From Pseudomonadota bacterium (GTDB lineage: Bacteria > Desulfobacterota > Desulfobulbia > Desulfobulbales > JAGXFP01), in NCBI GenBank assembly GCA_018823285.1, contig JAHJIQ010000027.1, positions 1-57,425 on the forward strand: DNA of 57,425 nucleotides, in the 5' to 3' direction. The number at the start of each line of letters is the position of its first letter. Positions within the stretch are counted from its first letter, which is position 1. Of this stretch, positions 46,023 through 54,390 are shown one piece after another. Under the pieces are notes generated by a model. The model searched no databases. It was given only the letters and a program-made list of their open reading frames with translations, and had not been told where the DNA came from. The position numbers were made by a program, and so were the translations under genes.

Positions 46023-46727
46023 ATGAAATGTTGTCAGATAAACTCTTTAATCATCAGAGCGTTTTGCTTACATTTATGTATAGGTTGTGCAATGATCCCG
46101 GCCAACGAGGTGCAGCTTACCGGGAGACTGGTTCCGGTGGCTGTGGTTACGAAAGAGACGGAGCTTGCAGAAATATATGAAAGATTTAAAGCCCCGGTTG
46201 TTTTTGTCGGCAGCTACGCCTATGTGCCTGTGCCGGAGTGTGTTGATCCGCATCTATACGGGGGTTATACCGAGGAGCGGGCGCTTGGGGGAAACATTGA
46301 AGTGCGCAGTCTGGGGGGGGGAGCGGAAGGACGCGTCATCGGTGGAGATACTCAGCAGCGGAATGTCGATGGTGATATAGAGCGGCGTGGTCTTGGCGGC
46401 GATACGGAAAATCGAGGCGTGGGTGGTGATATGACCGGTCGGAATCTGGGAGGCGACAGCGAAGGCCGGGGGATCGACGGCAACATGGAAGCGCGTAATC
46501 TTGCCGGGGAAATCGAAATGCGTTCAATTGATGGTAATATTTCGGGGAGAGGGCTTGGCGGTGACACTGAGAACCGGTCCCTCGATGGGGCAACGCAAAA
46601 TCTTGTTTGTGTAAGGCTCTCAGATGCAACCGGTTTTACCATCGGAGGTTTGAAAACAGCAGGTCCGGTGAGGGTTTTTACCCGACGTGGGTTATCTGTT
46701 CTTAATGGTCTTGTCGTTCAGGAATAG
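46023..46727 (+). CDS. Exported protein with twelve nonapeptide repeats (xRx[LIV]xGxxE)
   Basis: Not recognised. After an N-terminal hydrophobic segment with a borderline lipobox (CIGC), a short region contains VVFVGSYAYVPVPECVD. Then come twelve consecutive nine-residue units such as VRSLGGGAE, RRGLGGDTE, GRNLGGDSE, GRGIDGNME and GRGLGGDTE, about 108 residues without gaps. A ~45-residue tail ends in FTRRGLSVLNGLVVQE. The regular glycine, aliphatic and charged positions suggest a beta-solenoid or beta-roll. I choose ATG 46023 over TTG 46005 and ATG 46014 because GGGATGGGAATA precedes it. Likely a partner of the PDZ lipoprotein upstream. Confidence 0.75.
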   Translation: MKCCQINSLIIRAFCLHLCIGCAMIPANEVQLTGRLVPVAVVTKETELAEIYERFKAPVVFVGSYAYVPVPECVDPHLYGGYTEERALGGNIEVRSLGGGAEGRVIGGDTQQRNVDGDIERRGLGGDTENRGVGGDMTGRNLGGDSEGRGIDGNMEARNLAGEIEMRSIDGNISGRGLGGDTENRSLDGATQNLVCVRLSDATGFTIGGLKTAGPVRVFTRRGLSVLNGLVVQE

Positions 46728-46819
46728 CATAATTTCACCAGGAGCAACGATGGGTATTTGTGGATCAGAATAGAATAGAGATACCTGTTTTTACCGGAGA
46801 CTATTCTCGTGCGATGTTT

Positions 46820-46855
46820 AAAAGCCGACACATTATGATGAGTCGGCTTTTTGTT
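46820..46855 (+). terminator. Rho-independent terminator of the two-gene cassette
   Basis: AAAAGCCGAC pairs perfectly with GTCGGCTTTT around a 12-base loop, then T-rich sequence. Confidence 0.85.
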
Positions 46856-47004
46856 GTTCAGAGAAGTGGATACAAATTCAGTGCAAATTATGAAGTGGCC
46901 CGGGTACAGATTGTTTTTGCTTCGCGTTCGGGAATGGGTTTATATAAAACGGTGTCCTGTTTCAGGAACGGGGATCATCAGTTAACCGGCGGTCAGCCAC
47001 AGGT

Positions 47005-48285
47005 GTGATTTTGAAGGAAGAGCTGTTGCAAAAATGCAGGGGTGGATTTATCCAGTTTGACGTGCGGCTGGGTGATTCCGGGCACAATCTTGCCCGGGTC
47101 CGGGCCGCGCTTGCCGGGCTGAAAGGCGATGAGCCGGCCGTGGTGGTCCTGCCGGAGCTCTGGGCTGCCGGTTTTGATTATCCCGGGCTTGCCGGTCATG
47201 CCGCAGAGAACGGCCGGATCCTTGAAATCATGCAGGAACTGGCGGCGGAGCAAGATCTGTATCTGGTCGGCTCCATTCCTGAATCGGCAGAGACCCCGGG
47301 TGGCCCGGCAATTCACAACACCCTGTACATTGTCGGTCCGGCAGGAGTCCTCGGCAAAATGCGTAAACAGCAGCTTTTCGCACCCATGGGTGAAGCGGAC
47401 TATTTCACTCCGGGAGATGAGCCTCGGGCTGTTTCAACCACGCTGGGGGTGCTGGGTGGCCTGGTCTGTTTTGATCTTCGCTTTCCCGATCTGGCCCGCA
47501 GCCAGACGGCGGAAGGGGCGGGTCTATTGGTGGTCAGCGGCCAGTGGCCGGCGGCCCGCCGGGAGCACTGGCGGACCCTGCTCCGGGCGAGAGCGATTGA
47601 GAACCAGGTGTTTGTGATCGGCTGCAACCGATGCGGCACCACCGACAACACCGAGTTCGGGGGCCATTCCATGATCGTCGCGCCCGACGGCACCGTCCTC
47701 GCCGAAGCCGGAATCGATCCGGCAACGATTCTGGTTGATCTTGATCCCGCGCTCCTTTCCCGCAGCCGGCGGCTGTTTACTTCGGTCGCCCCCGCCCCCT
47801 ACCGGTTTCATGATGGCGGCAAGATAACCACCCTGGCGGAGCTTAAGCCCGTCATCACCCGCTACAAGGCGATGGGCCGGCGGGTGGTGTTTACCAACGG
47901 CTGCTTTGACATTCTGCACCGGGGCCATGTGACCTATCTCGAAGAGGCGCGGCGGCTGGGGGATTGTCTGGTGGTCGGGCTGAACAATGATGCATCGGTG
48001 CGGATGCTGAACAAGAGCCCGGAACGACCGTACAACGATGAACAATCCCGTGCCAGGGTGCTTGCCGCCCTGGGATGTGTCGATCATGTGGTGCTCTTTG
48101 CCGAAGACACCCCCCTGAAACTGATTATGGAACTGATGCCCGATGTTCTGGTCAAGGGGGGTGACTGGCCGGTTTCGCAGATCGTCGGTGCGGCGGAGGT
48201 TGTTGCCGCCGGCGGCAAGGTTTTAAGCATTCCGCTGGTAGATAATTTTTCTACCACTTCTCTGATCGAAAGAATCAGGGAATAA
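47005..48285 (+). CDS. Fusion of nitrilase-family amidase and heptose-1-phosphate adenylyltransferase (RfaE2/HldE C-domain)
   Basis: A 426-residue two-domain protein. Residues ~10-265 are a carbon-nitrogen hydrolase of the Nit2/YafV type with the triad Glu in VVLPELW, Lys in GKMRKQQLF and Cys in GGLVCFDLRFPD. Residues ~275-426 are a cytidylyltransferase-fold domain with KTxNGCFD-like VVFTNGCFDILHRGH, VVGLNNDASVR, and VKGGDW, the hallmark of D-glycero-beta-D-manno-heptose 1-phosphate adenylyltransferase used in LPS core synthesis. Usually this domain is alone or fused to a PfkB kinase, not to an amidase. Start codon GTG 47005 or TTG 47011 is uncertain. Confidence 0.9.
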   Translation: MILKEELLQKCRGGFIQFDVRLGDSGHNLARVRAALAGLKGDEPAVVVLPELWAAGFDYPGLAGHAAENGRILEIMQELAAEQDLYLVGSIPESAETPGGPAIHNTLYIVGPAGVLGKMRKQQLFAPMGEADYFTPGDEPRAVSTTLGVLGGLVCFDLRFPDLARSQTAEGAGLLVVSGQWPAARREHWRTLLRARAIENQVFVIGCNRCGTTDNTEFGGHSMIVAPDGTVLAEAGIDPATILVDLDPALLSRSRRLFTSVAPAPYRFHDGGKITTLAELKPVITRYKAMGRRVVFTNGCFDILHRGHVTYLEEARRLGDCLVVGLNNDASVRMLNKSPERPYNDEQSRARVLAALGCVDHVVLFAEDTPLKLIMELMPDVLVKGGDWPVSQIVGAAEVVAAGGKVLSIPLVDNFSTTSLIERIRE

Positions 48286-48436
48286 GCCGAAGTTTTTTTG
48301 TCCTGGACTTCCGGTTTTTGGTATTCTGAGAATAACAACACAATTGAGGATTTTTTCACGGAAGGTTTATGGGCGGTAACAGTTGTTAAATGGTTCGAAG
48401 CTTCTCTTTCTGTTGCATCATTGGAGGGGAAAAGTG

Positions 48437-48868
48437 ATGAAAAAGACTCTCTTCTTGGTCCTGATTATTCTTTTGTCCGCATCAACCGCCTGGGGTGGTT
48501 ATTGCCGGGAGGGCAACTGCCTGAACGGCACCGGCGTTTATCAGTGGGCTGACGGATCTTCCTTTTCCGGCAGGTTCGCCGACGGGGTTCCCGACGGCGA
48601 GGGGGTTTTTATTTCCAAAGACAAACAAAGGTTCATGGTAGTGTATAAAAAGGGGCAGCCGGTCACCTCAACCCCGTATTCCGAGGAGGATGAAGCCTTA
48701 AAGGAAAGGCAGCGGGAGGCGCAGAAATTCAATCTGGCCGGGTCGGAATATTTCAAGAAAGGCGATTACAAATCGGCCATCTTTTTTTTCAACAAGGCAA
48801 TCACTAAATGGCCGAACAATAAAGAGTTTCACGAAAACTACCGGAAGGCCAAAGAGAAAATCCAGTAG
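48437..48868 (+). CDS. Exported small protein with MORN repeat and TPR
   Basis: A 143-residue protein with signal peptide KKTLFLVLIILLSASTAWG. Next comes GTGVYQWADGSSFSGRFADG with PDGEGVF, i.e. about one and a half MORN repeats preceded by a YCREGNCLNG cysteine pair. A single TPR-like hairpin (FNLAGSEYFKKGDYKSAIFF) forms the C-terminus. The ATG at 48437 follows GGAGGGGAAAAG. Probably periplasmic and protein-binding; function unknown. Confidence 0.75.
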   Translation: MKKTLFLVLIILLSASTAWGGYCREGNCLNGTGVYQWADGSSFSGRFADGVPDGEGVFISKDKQRFMVVYKKGQPVTSTPYSEEDEALKERQREAQKFNLAGSEYFKKGDYKSAIFFFNKAITKWPNNKEFHENYRKAKEKIQ

Positions 48869-48895
48869 AAGAACAGTTCAAACGGTTCAAACGGC

Positions 48896-49402
48896 TCAAC
48901 CGGTCTCCTCGCTACAGAGTTTCTGCCACCCATCGGGCAGCGACTCTCCGTCAAGCGCCAGGGTTTCCAGAAAACATTCAAGTTCCCCGCTGCTACAGTT
49001 GACCGAAGAACAGCATTGTTTTGTTTCCACATCACAGGCTTCGGTTTGCAGGAAAGAAAGCAGCGCTTCCCTGACCTCTGTGTGAATCGACGTCAGATCA
49101 AAACTTTCCGCACCGCAGAATTTTTCCAGCCTCCGCCAGTTGGCGATACATCTTGCAATCCCCCGGTAAAGGCTCTTGTCGCGGTTGTCGGGGTTGAGGT
49201 CGCGGTGGATGATCTCCCGATAGCGGTCAACAACCATTTTCTTCAACTTCCGAAGCTCCTTTTCTTCAAGGACAAGACCTGGTCCATCCGGATCTTCGGT
49301 CAGGAAGTAGATGGCGCCGTGCAGGGCGACTTCAGGGATTTCACCCGAGTGCCTGACGATCAGCAGCTCATCGGCCAGCAGTGATTCCCGGTCGTCGGTC
49401 AT
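48896..49402 (-). CDS. Hypothetical protein with C-terminal cysteine cluster
   Basis: A 168-residue soluble protein not recognised. Its N-terminal half is alpha/beta, with LVLEEKELRKLKKMVVDRYR and a helical segment YRGIARCIANWRRLEKFCG. The C-terminal part has ETKQCCSSVNCSSGELEC, a cluster of cysteines that could bind metal. GGAG lies 12 bases before the ATG. It is on the opposite strand to both neighbours, converging with the MORN/TPR gene 28 bases away. Confidence 0.6.
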   Translation of the reverse strand: MTDDRESLLADELLIVRHSGEIPEVALHGAIYFLTEDPDGPGLVLEEKELRKLKKMVVDRYREIIHRDLNPDNRDKSLYRGIARCIANWRRLEKFCGAESFDLTSIHTEVREALLSFLQTEACDVETKQCCSSVNCSSGELECFLETLALDGESLPDGWQKLCSEETG

Positions 49403-49670
49403 GGATTTGTTTTGCTCCGAAATCTTGATGCATTCGTAAAAAGTCGTATACGTCCAAATCGGTCAACGATAAATCAATAAGTTAGACAGCACTGGCCGTC
49501 CGTCTCGTGGCATTTACGAGACCGACAAATCTTCGTGGCTCGACGATTTTATTAAAGAACCGCCGCGTTCTTTCCGATGACTGAGTAGAAAACCGGTTAT
49601 CCGGCGGATGGAGGTGCGACCATGATTTTCGCCCTTCCGCAGAGATATAAATAAAGGAGAGTGGCGGCTT
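49403..49670. other. Divergent spacer with hairpin sequence
   Basis: Contains the inverted repeat GTCTCGT-GGCATTT-ACGAGAC (near 49493-49513) and a GCATTCGTAAAAAGTCG block of the type scattered in intergenic DNA of related bacteria (from memory). The SD AAGGAGAGTGG of the FlgO-like gene is at its end. Confidence 0.5.
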
Positions 49671-50360
49671 ATGCAAGTTCAAGGACGAATGCGGGTTTTT
49701 TTCATGATGATCACCCTTGGGATTCTCTCAGCAATTTTCATCCCGATTTCCGCCCGGGCTTTCTGGCCGGTAGATGGAGTGATGGGAGTAGATCAGGCGA
49801 AAGATGTGCAGAAAAACCCGGTGACTGAGCTTCCCGAAGTGGTGCCTGGAAGAGAGTTGCAGGAGGCGATCAGCATGCTGGCCGAAGACCTTGTGGCAAG
49901 CCTCGATGAGCCGGATCCGGAGTTCGGTGATCTGGGCGGCGGGGTGATCGTCTTAAGCTTTGTCGATTTGAAAAAGCTTTCCCGGACCTCTTCCTTCGGC
50001 AGATACCTTTCCGAACAACTGATGGGAGAAATGCAGAGACGTTATTACCGGGTGGTTGAGATCAGAAAAACCGCCAGCATCCTGATGCAGGAAAGACGGG
50101 GTGAATACGGCCTGTCCAGAGATCCTGCTGAAACAGGGAGCGCCATTGCCGCTGATGCCATGCTGACCGGAACCTATACTGAAGCCGATGGTGATGTCAT
50201 GATCAACGCCCGGATCGTCGATAACCGCAACGCGGTGCTGCTTGCCAGCGCCACCGTGGTTTTCCGGGGTAACCGGCTGACCACGGCAATGTTGTCTGAT
50301 CGCGCTTCACTGGCCAAGGGAAAACCAGGGGTTGTGTATCTGAAGAAACTGGAAATGTGA
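49671..50360 (+). CDS. FlgO-like outer-membrane/periplasmic protein (first copy)
   Basis: A 229-residue exported protein. A signal peptide (FFMMITLGILSAIFIPISARA) is followed at ~65-210 by the FlgO-type domain: AEDLVASLDEPD, GGGVIVLSFVDLKKLSRTSSFGRYLSEQLMGEMQRRYYRVVEIR, AADAMLTGTYTEADGDVMINARIVD. FlgO proteins were described as flagellum-associated outer-membrane lipoproteins in Vibrio; the domain resembles TolB-N-like surfaces. No lipobox cysteine is present here. The next gene begins 17 bases after the stop. Confidence 0.8.
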   Translation: MQVQGRMRVFFMMITLGILSAIFIPISARAFWPVDGVMGVDQAKDVQKNPVTELPEVVPGRELQEAISMLAEDLVASLDEPDPEFGDLGGGVIVLSFVDLKKLSRTSSFGRYLSEQLMGEMQRRYYRVVEIRKTASILMQERRGEYGLSRDPAETGSAIAADAMLTGTYTEADGDVMINARIVDNRNAVLLASATVVFRGNRLTTAMLSDRASLAKGKPGVVYLKKLEM

Positions 50361-50377
50361 GAACACGGGAGATCGGG

Positions 50378-51232
50378 ATGAGAAAATACCAGGTGTATCA
50401 GGCGGCTGGTCTTGTGCTGGTGATGCTTTTCACCAGTTCATGCGCGGCAAAGATCGAGGCCAGAGAGCAGGCCCGGGCCAAAAGAATCGCAAAAACGGTG
50501 GTGGATGAGGTGAATGTCCCCGCCATTGTTCAGGAAGCGGTGGACAAGGTTGATGTGCCCGGAGTGGTCAAGAAAACCATCACCACGATCCAGGAAGAGC
50601 GGAATGCCAACCAGGTGGTCCGGGAGCTCCAGGATGAGATCAGCCGGGAAGACCGCCGGCGGATCAGCGGTCGGCGGGCGCCTGTGGACTACCGGTATTA
50701 CCGCTATATGCCGGATACATCCACGGCCTATGGGACCGAAGCGCTGCTTGCCGAGATCTCCAAAGAGATTGCCGGCAAGGTGTATTACCAGCTGAAGGAA
50801 GATGGCGAAAAACTGAATACCGCGAGAGTGGCGGTGGTGGGTGCGGTCCCGCTTGCCGACTTCAAACGGGAGACGGAATTCGGCCGGATCATTGGGGAAT
50901 ATCTCTTGACCGATCTGGCCGACCGGGGCCTGAAGGTGACCGAGCTGCGGCTGGGTAGAGAGATCAATATTCTGCCCCGGACCGGTGAATTCATCATGTC
51001 GAGAAATATCGGCGAACTGGCCTATGTCTCTCCGGAAATCGACTACGTGGTGGTCTCCACCTTCAGCAATACGGTCAAAACCCTCATTGTTCAGGGGCGG
51101 ATGGTCGATCTGAACACCGGCCTGATCAAGACCTCATGGCGGCATGTTCTGCCGATGAACCGCGAACTGGTCGGGATGTTCAGGCGGACCGAGGAGCCTT
51201 TCAAGATCGCGGTCAGAGGGGTGAGCCATTGA
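50378..51232 (+). CDS. FlgO-like lipoprotein (second, diverged copy)
   Basis: A 284-residue lipoprotein with signal peptide and lipobox FTSSC. Residues ~25-100 are a charged helical region with a repeated VDxVxVPxIVQ/VVK pattern (VVDEVNVPAIVQEAVDKVDV). Residues ~120-280 repeat the FlgO-type layout: ARVAVVGAVPLADFKRETEFGRIIGEYLLTDLADRGLKVTELRLG, YVVVSTFSNTVKTLIVQGRMVDLNTGLI. The ATG at 50378 follows GGGAGATCGGG. It probably forms an envelope complex with the first copy. Confidence 0.8.
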   Translation: MRKYQVYQAAGLVLVMLFTSSCAAKIEAREQARAKRIAKTVVDEVNVPAIVQEAVDKVDVPGVVKKTITTIQEERNANQVVRELQDEISREDRRRISGRRAPVDYRYYRYMPDTSTAYGTEALLAEISKEIAGKVYYQLKEDGEKLNTARVAVVGAVPLADFKRETEFGRIIGEYLLTDLADRGLKVTELRLGREINILPRTGEFIMSRNIGELAYVSPEIDYVVVSTFSNTVKTLIVQGRMVDLNTGLIKTSWRHVLPMNRELVGMFRRTEEPFKIAVRGVSH

Positions 51233-51245
51233 GCGGAGGGAGAAA

Positions 51246-51806
51246 ATGAGAGCAGAAGCAATGAGATGGCTGTTCATTCCGGGTCTGGCGGCAGTTCTTG
51301 GATGCGGGTTTTTTGCCGGGAGCAGCATTGCCTCCATGGACAAGGGGGAACCGAATGTCCCGACCGAAAAGTCTGTGGTGACGGACACTGGAAGCGCAGC
51401 CGGCGAAACGGGAGCGCTGTCCGGGAATTACGCCTCCCTCCCCGAGCTGGTGGAAGCGGTGTGTGGCAATGCGATGGACCATTTCTATAATTTTTTCTCC
51501 CCCGGAACGGTCGATGTTCTCCCCCTGGAGGTTGTCGGTGAGCTGCCCGGGCGCAGGGTAACCGCGCTCGGAATCACCATTGCCGACCAGATGGCCGCCA
51601 GGGTCAGCAATGATTCGTTATCAAAGCTGGTCATGGAAGGAGTGGGTCAGCGCCAGAAGATCGGCGGGATCCTCCAGGAGCTGGACGGATACCTGCGCAT
51701 CCACATTGACGCCGTCAATGTCCGCGGGGAAAGAAGATCTTACGTGATCAACGTTGAAATGTCCGAACTGCTTTACCGGGCCTTGCACACCTTCATCAGC
51801 GGCTGA
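51246..51806 (+). CDS. Exported protein of the FlgO-like cluster
   Basis: A 186-residue protein, not recognised by family. An N-terminal hydrophobic signal (LFIPGLAAVLGCGFFAGSSIA) with a possible lipobox (VLGC) precedes a linker and a ~120-residue domain with DVLPLEVVGELPGRRVTALGITIADQM, VGQRQKIGGILQELDGYLRIHIDAVN and YVINVEMSELLY. The shape (short alpha/beta with a 'total-organism activity' like FlgO half) suggests a related accessory. Gaps of 13 and 24 bases to its neighbours place it in the same operon. Confidence 0.65.
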   Translation: MRAEAMRWLFIPGLAAVLGCGFFAGSSIASMDKGEPNVPTEKSVVTDTGSAAGETGALSGNYASLPELVEAVCGNAMDHFYNFFSPGTVDVLPLEVVGELPGRRVTALGITIADQMAARVSNDSLSKLVMEGVGQRQKIGGILQELDGYLRIHIDAVNVRGERRSYVINVEMSELLYRALHTFISG

Positions 51807-51830
51807 GCGCATTACCGCTGGAGAGATTTT

Positions 51831-53759
51831 ATGGCAGACGAAGAAAAAAAAATACCGGAAAACGACGACTGGCTGAATGATTTCAATGAGTCGAATGACG
51901 AAATTGATACAGCCGACAACGGGCAGGCGGATTTTGATGAACTGTTCGACAGTTTTGAGTCCGGCGAACACGGGACCGGGCAGGAAAACCCTCCGGTGTC
52001 CAGTGGCGGGATTGTAGAAGAGGAAGAGCTGGACCAGGCAAGCATTGACGCCCTGCTCGGCGACAGTTTTGACAGTGCGGCAGCGCCGAGTGCAGCAGAT
52101 CCGGTTCAAGGTGGTGGTGATCCGGATGCAGGTCTTGATCAGTCGGACATTGATGCCCTTCTTGGCAACAGCGTTCCCGGGGCAGCCAGCGCTGAACCGG
52201 CTGGAGAAAAGGGCGAGGATCCTTTTGCGGAAATTTCCAGCGGAGCAGCTGCAGGGCCCTTTACACCGGAAGCCGTTGATTTTGAAGAAGTGCTCGGGGT
52301 TGATACCGGAGATGAGGAGTTCGATGGTTCGGAGCTGGATGATGAATTTGATTTCGGAGACGAGATCCTGGACTCCCTTGAGGAAGATGAGGCCCTGCAG
52401 GCGGTGGATGACACCCCGCTGGATGATCTTTTTGCCGAGGAACCGGTGGCGGCGCCACCTAAGCAGCCATCACCTAAACAGCCACCACCCCGCGATATTT
52501 CTGAAGATGCCACCGTATTAAGCACGCCGACGGTTTCAGAGAAGAAGCCCGCCGCCGGATCTTTCATTCCGGCGATACTGGCGAAGATCAACATCAAAAA
52601 GGCGGCGATCGGGGTTTTTCTCCTCCTGTTGGTGATCGGCGGCGTGGGGCTGATCATGAATTCGATCGGTCATCGGGGTGGCGAGCCGGCAATTCTCCTG
52701 CCGGACCAGGAAGGTGTTACAGGCAGCGGTTATGATGGGCAGCAGGCCATGATCAATCGCCCGCCGGAAGCGAAAAACGGCGAAGCCTCCATTGCCGCGG
52801 ATGCCGCACAGGTGGAGATCAGGCTTGAAGCCAGTGATCCGGAGGGGGCAAAGCTCGTTTATGAGATTGTTTCGCCGCCGGAGTATGGCACCTTGAGCGG
52901 TGAGCCGCCGCAGCTTGTCTATCAGGCGGACAATAAATTTACCGGCCGGGACCGGTTTGAATACCGGGTCAGTGACGGCAGCCAGGCGAGCGCTCCGGCG
53001 GCGGTCGCCATCAGCGGTCCGGATATTGCCGCCCGGCTGGCCGGGCCGGTGGTGATCGAACCGAAACATCCCGTTCTCAAGGCGCGGGATCAGGAAATTG
53101 CCGCGTTGAGCACCGAGCCGGTCATTATCGACTGGCGCACGGTCTGGGGCGAAGAAAATGACGACCAGATGAAGGATGTGACGGTGGAAGTATCTGCCGA
53201 TGGACTTAAAGGAAAGCTGACCAGACTCGATCGCTATCGTCATCGTTATGAACCGGACCCGTTCAGTGCCGGTCTTGAAGAGCTCAAATTCCGGTTCAAA
53301 AAAAGAGGGGTTTCCTCCAAGCAGAGAAAGATGGAGATGCAGGTTGCCTCGGGTAATCCGCCGCCGGACCTGATCGTGGTCGCCCTTGACAAGGAGCGTT
53401 ACCGGATCGGGGAGACGGTGGTGATCGATGCCAGCAAAAGCCGGGACGACAAGCGGGAGAGTTTGATCTTCGAATGGCGGCAGGTGGCGGGAGTCCCGGT
53501 GTATTTCAACCGGCTGAACGATGAGGGATCGAGGGTCTCTTTCACCATGCCCTCTTCATTTTACACGACCGATTATCCGGAGCCGATCATCCGACTGACT
53601 GCGGTGGATGTGACCGGGAAAACGGCAAACCGGGAAATCCGGGTGGGGCTGGAGAAAGAGTCCTTCCGGCAGGCCGCCCTGTGGGACGGACTGCAGAAGG
53701 GCCAGGTCATCGACCCCGAATGCCCAAGCGGTTTCTGCCCTGGCAGCCGCTTGCCCTGA
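51831..53759 (+). CDS. Single-pass membrane protein: acidic N-tail with FliM-like IDALLG motifs, TM, periplasmic Ig-like domains
   Basis: A 642-residue protein. The first ~250 residues are acidic and disordered and carry LDQASIDALLGDSF (67-80) and LDQSDIDALLGNSV (102-115), matching the short N-terminal motif of FliM, plus repeated DELFDSF-like boxes. One TM (~255-280) follows. The C-terminal ~350 residues are beta-rich: a cadherin/Ig-like domain (AVEIRLEASDPEGAKLVYEIV-type with YGTLSGEPPQLVY and FEYRVSDG) and a PKD-like one (VVIDASKSRDDKRESLIFEWRQ). Topology puts the motifs in the cytoplasm and the Ig domains in the periplasm. It closes the FlgO-like operon. Confidence 0.78.
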   Translation: MADEEKKIPENDDWLNDFNESNDEIDTADNGQADFDELFDSFESGEHGTGQENPPVSSGGIVEEEELDQASIDALLGDSFDSAAAPSAADPVQGGGDPDAGLDQSDIDALLGNSVPGAASAEPAGEKGEDPFAEISSGAAAGPFTPEAVDFEEVLGVDTGDEEFDGSELDDEFDFGDEILDSLEEDEALQAVDDTPLDDLFAEEPVAAPPKQPSPKQPPPRDISEDATVLSTPTVSEKKPAAGSFIPAILAKINIKKAAIGVFLLLLVIGGVGLIMNSIGHRGGEPAILLPDQEGVTGSGYDGQQAMINRPPEAKNGEASIAADAAQVEIRLEASDPEGAKLVYEIVSPPEYGTLSGEPPQLVYQADNKFTGRDRFEYRVSDGSQASAPAAVAISGPDIAARLAGPVVIEPKHPVLKARDQEIAALSTEPVIIDWRTVWGEENDDQMKDVTVEVSADGLKGKLTRLDRYRHRYEPDPFSAGLEELKFRFKKRGVSSKQRKMEMQVASGNPPPDLIVVALDKERYRIGETVVIDASKSRDDKRESLIFEWRQVAGVPVYFNRLNDEGSRVSFTMPSSFYTTDYPEPIIRLTAVDVTGKTANREIRVGLEKESFRQAALWDGLQKGQVIDPECPSGFCPGSRLP

Positions 53760-53814
53760 AAAACGGTGAGCGGGCAAAGCGGAAACGAGGTGACACTAGA
53801 GGTCGGGCGCGATC

Positions 53815-54378
53815 TCAATCCTTACATTTTTCATATCTGAAGCAATCCACCAGATGATCGTTCACCATCCCCACCGCCTGCATGAAGGCGTAGCAGATGG
53901 TTGAGCCGACAAATTTGAATCCCCTCCGTTTCAGCTCTTTACTCATCCGGTCCGATTCCGGAGTGGTCGGCGGGATCTGCCCCATCTCCCGCCATGAATT
54001 GCGGATCGGTCTGCCATTGACAAAGGACCAGAGAAAGGCGTCGAAACTGCCGAATTCCTCGCTGACCTTCAGACAGGCCCGGGCATTGATGACTGCCGAG
54101 GCCACCTTCAGCCGGTTTCGGATGATCCCGGGATTTTCGAGCAGGGCTGCGATTTTTCCGTTGTCCCAGGCGGCAATTTTCACCGGATCGAAATCGTCGT
54201 AGGCGATCCGGTAATTTTCCCGTCTTTTCAGAACCGTGAGCCAGCTCAATCCGGCCTGCGCCCCTTCGAGCAAGAGCATTTCAAAAAGCTTCCGGTCGTT
54301 ATGGACCGGTACTCCCCATTCCCGGTCGTGATAGTCGATATAGAGGGGGTCGTCGGTCACCCAGGTGCATCTTTTCAT
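53815..54378 (-). CDS. tag: DNA-3-methyladenine glycosylase I
   Basis: Excises 3-methyladenine from alkylated DNA in base-excision repair. The 187-residue protein shows the family's zinc site (Cys4 in RCTWV, His17 in YHDREWG, and His/Cys in MVNDHLVDCF at the C-terminus). It also has LEGAQAGLSWLTVLKRR with the catalytic-pocket residues, RNRLKVASAVINARA and RRGFKFVGSTICYAFMQAVG. Length is normal. It is followed on the same strand by no close gene and precedes nothing in the FlgO-like operon; terC lies 12 bases upstream. Confidence 0.97.
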   Translation of the reverse strand: MKRCTWVTDDPLYIDYHDREWGVPVHNDRKLFEMLLLEGAQAGLSWLTVLKRRENYRIAYDDFDPVKIAAWDNGKIAALLENPGIIRNRLKVASAVINARACLKVSEEFGSFDAFLWSFVNGRPIRNSWREMGQIPPTTPESDRMSKELKRRGFKFVGSTICYAFMQAVGMVNDHLVDCFRYEKCKD

Positions 54379-54390
54379 GGCTTGTCACCT

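Noticed and set aside
46760..47008. 82-codon plus frame
   Set aside because: It reads straight through a strong terminator hairpin and lacks a start signal.
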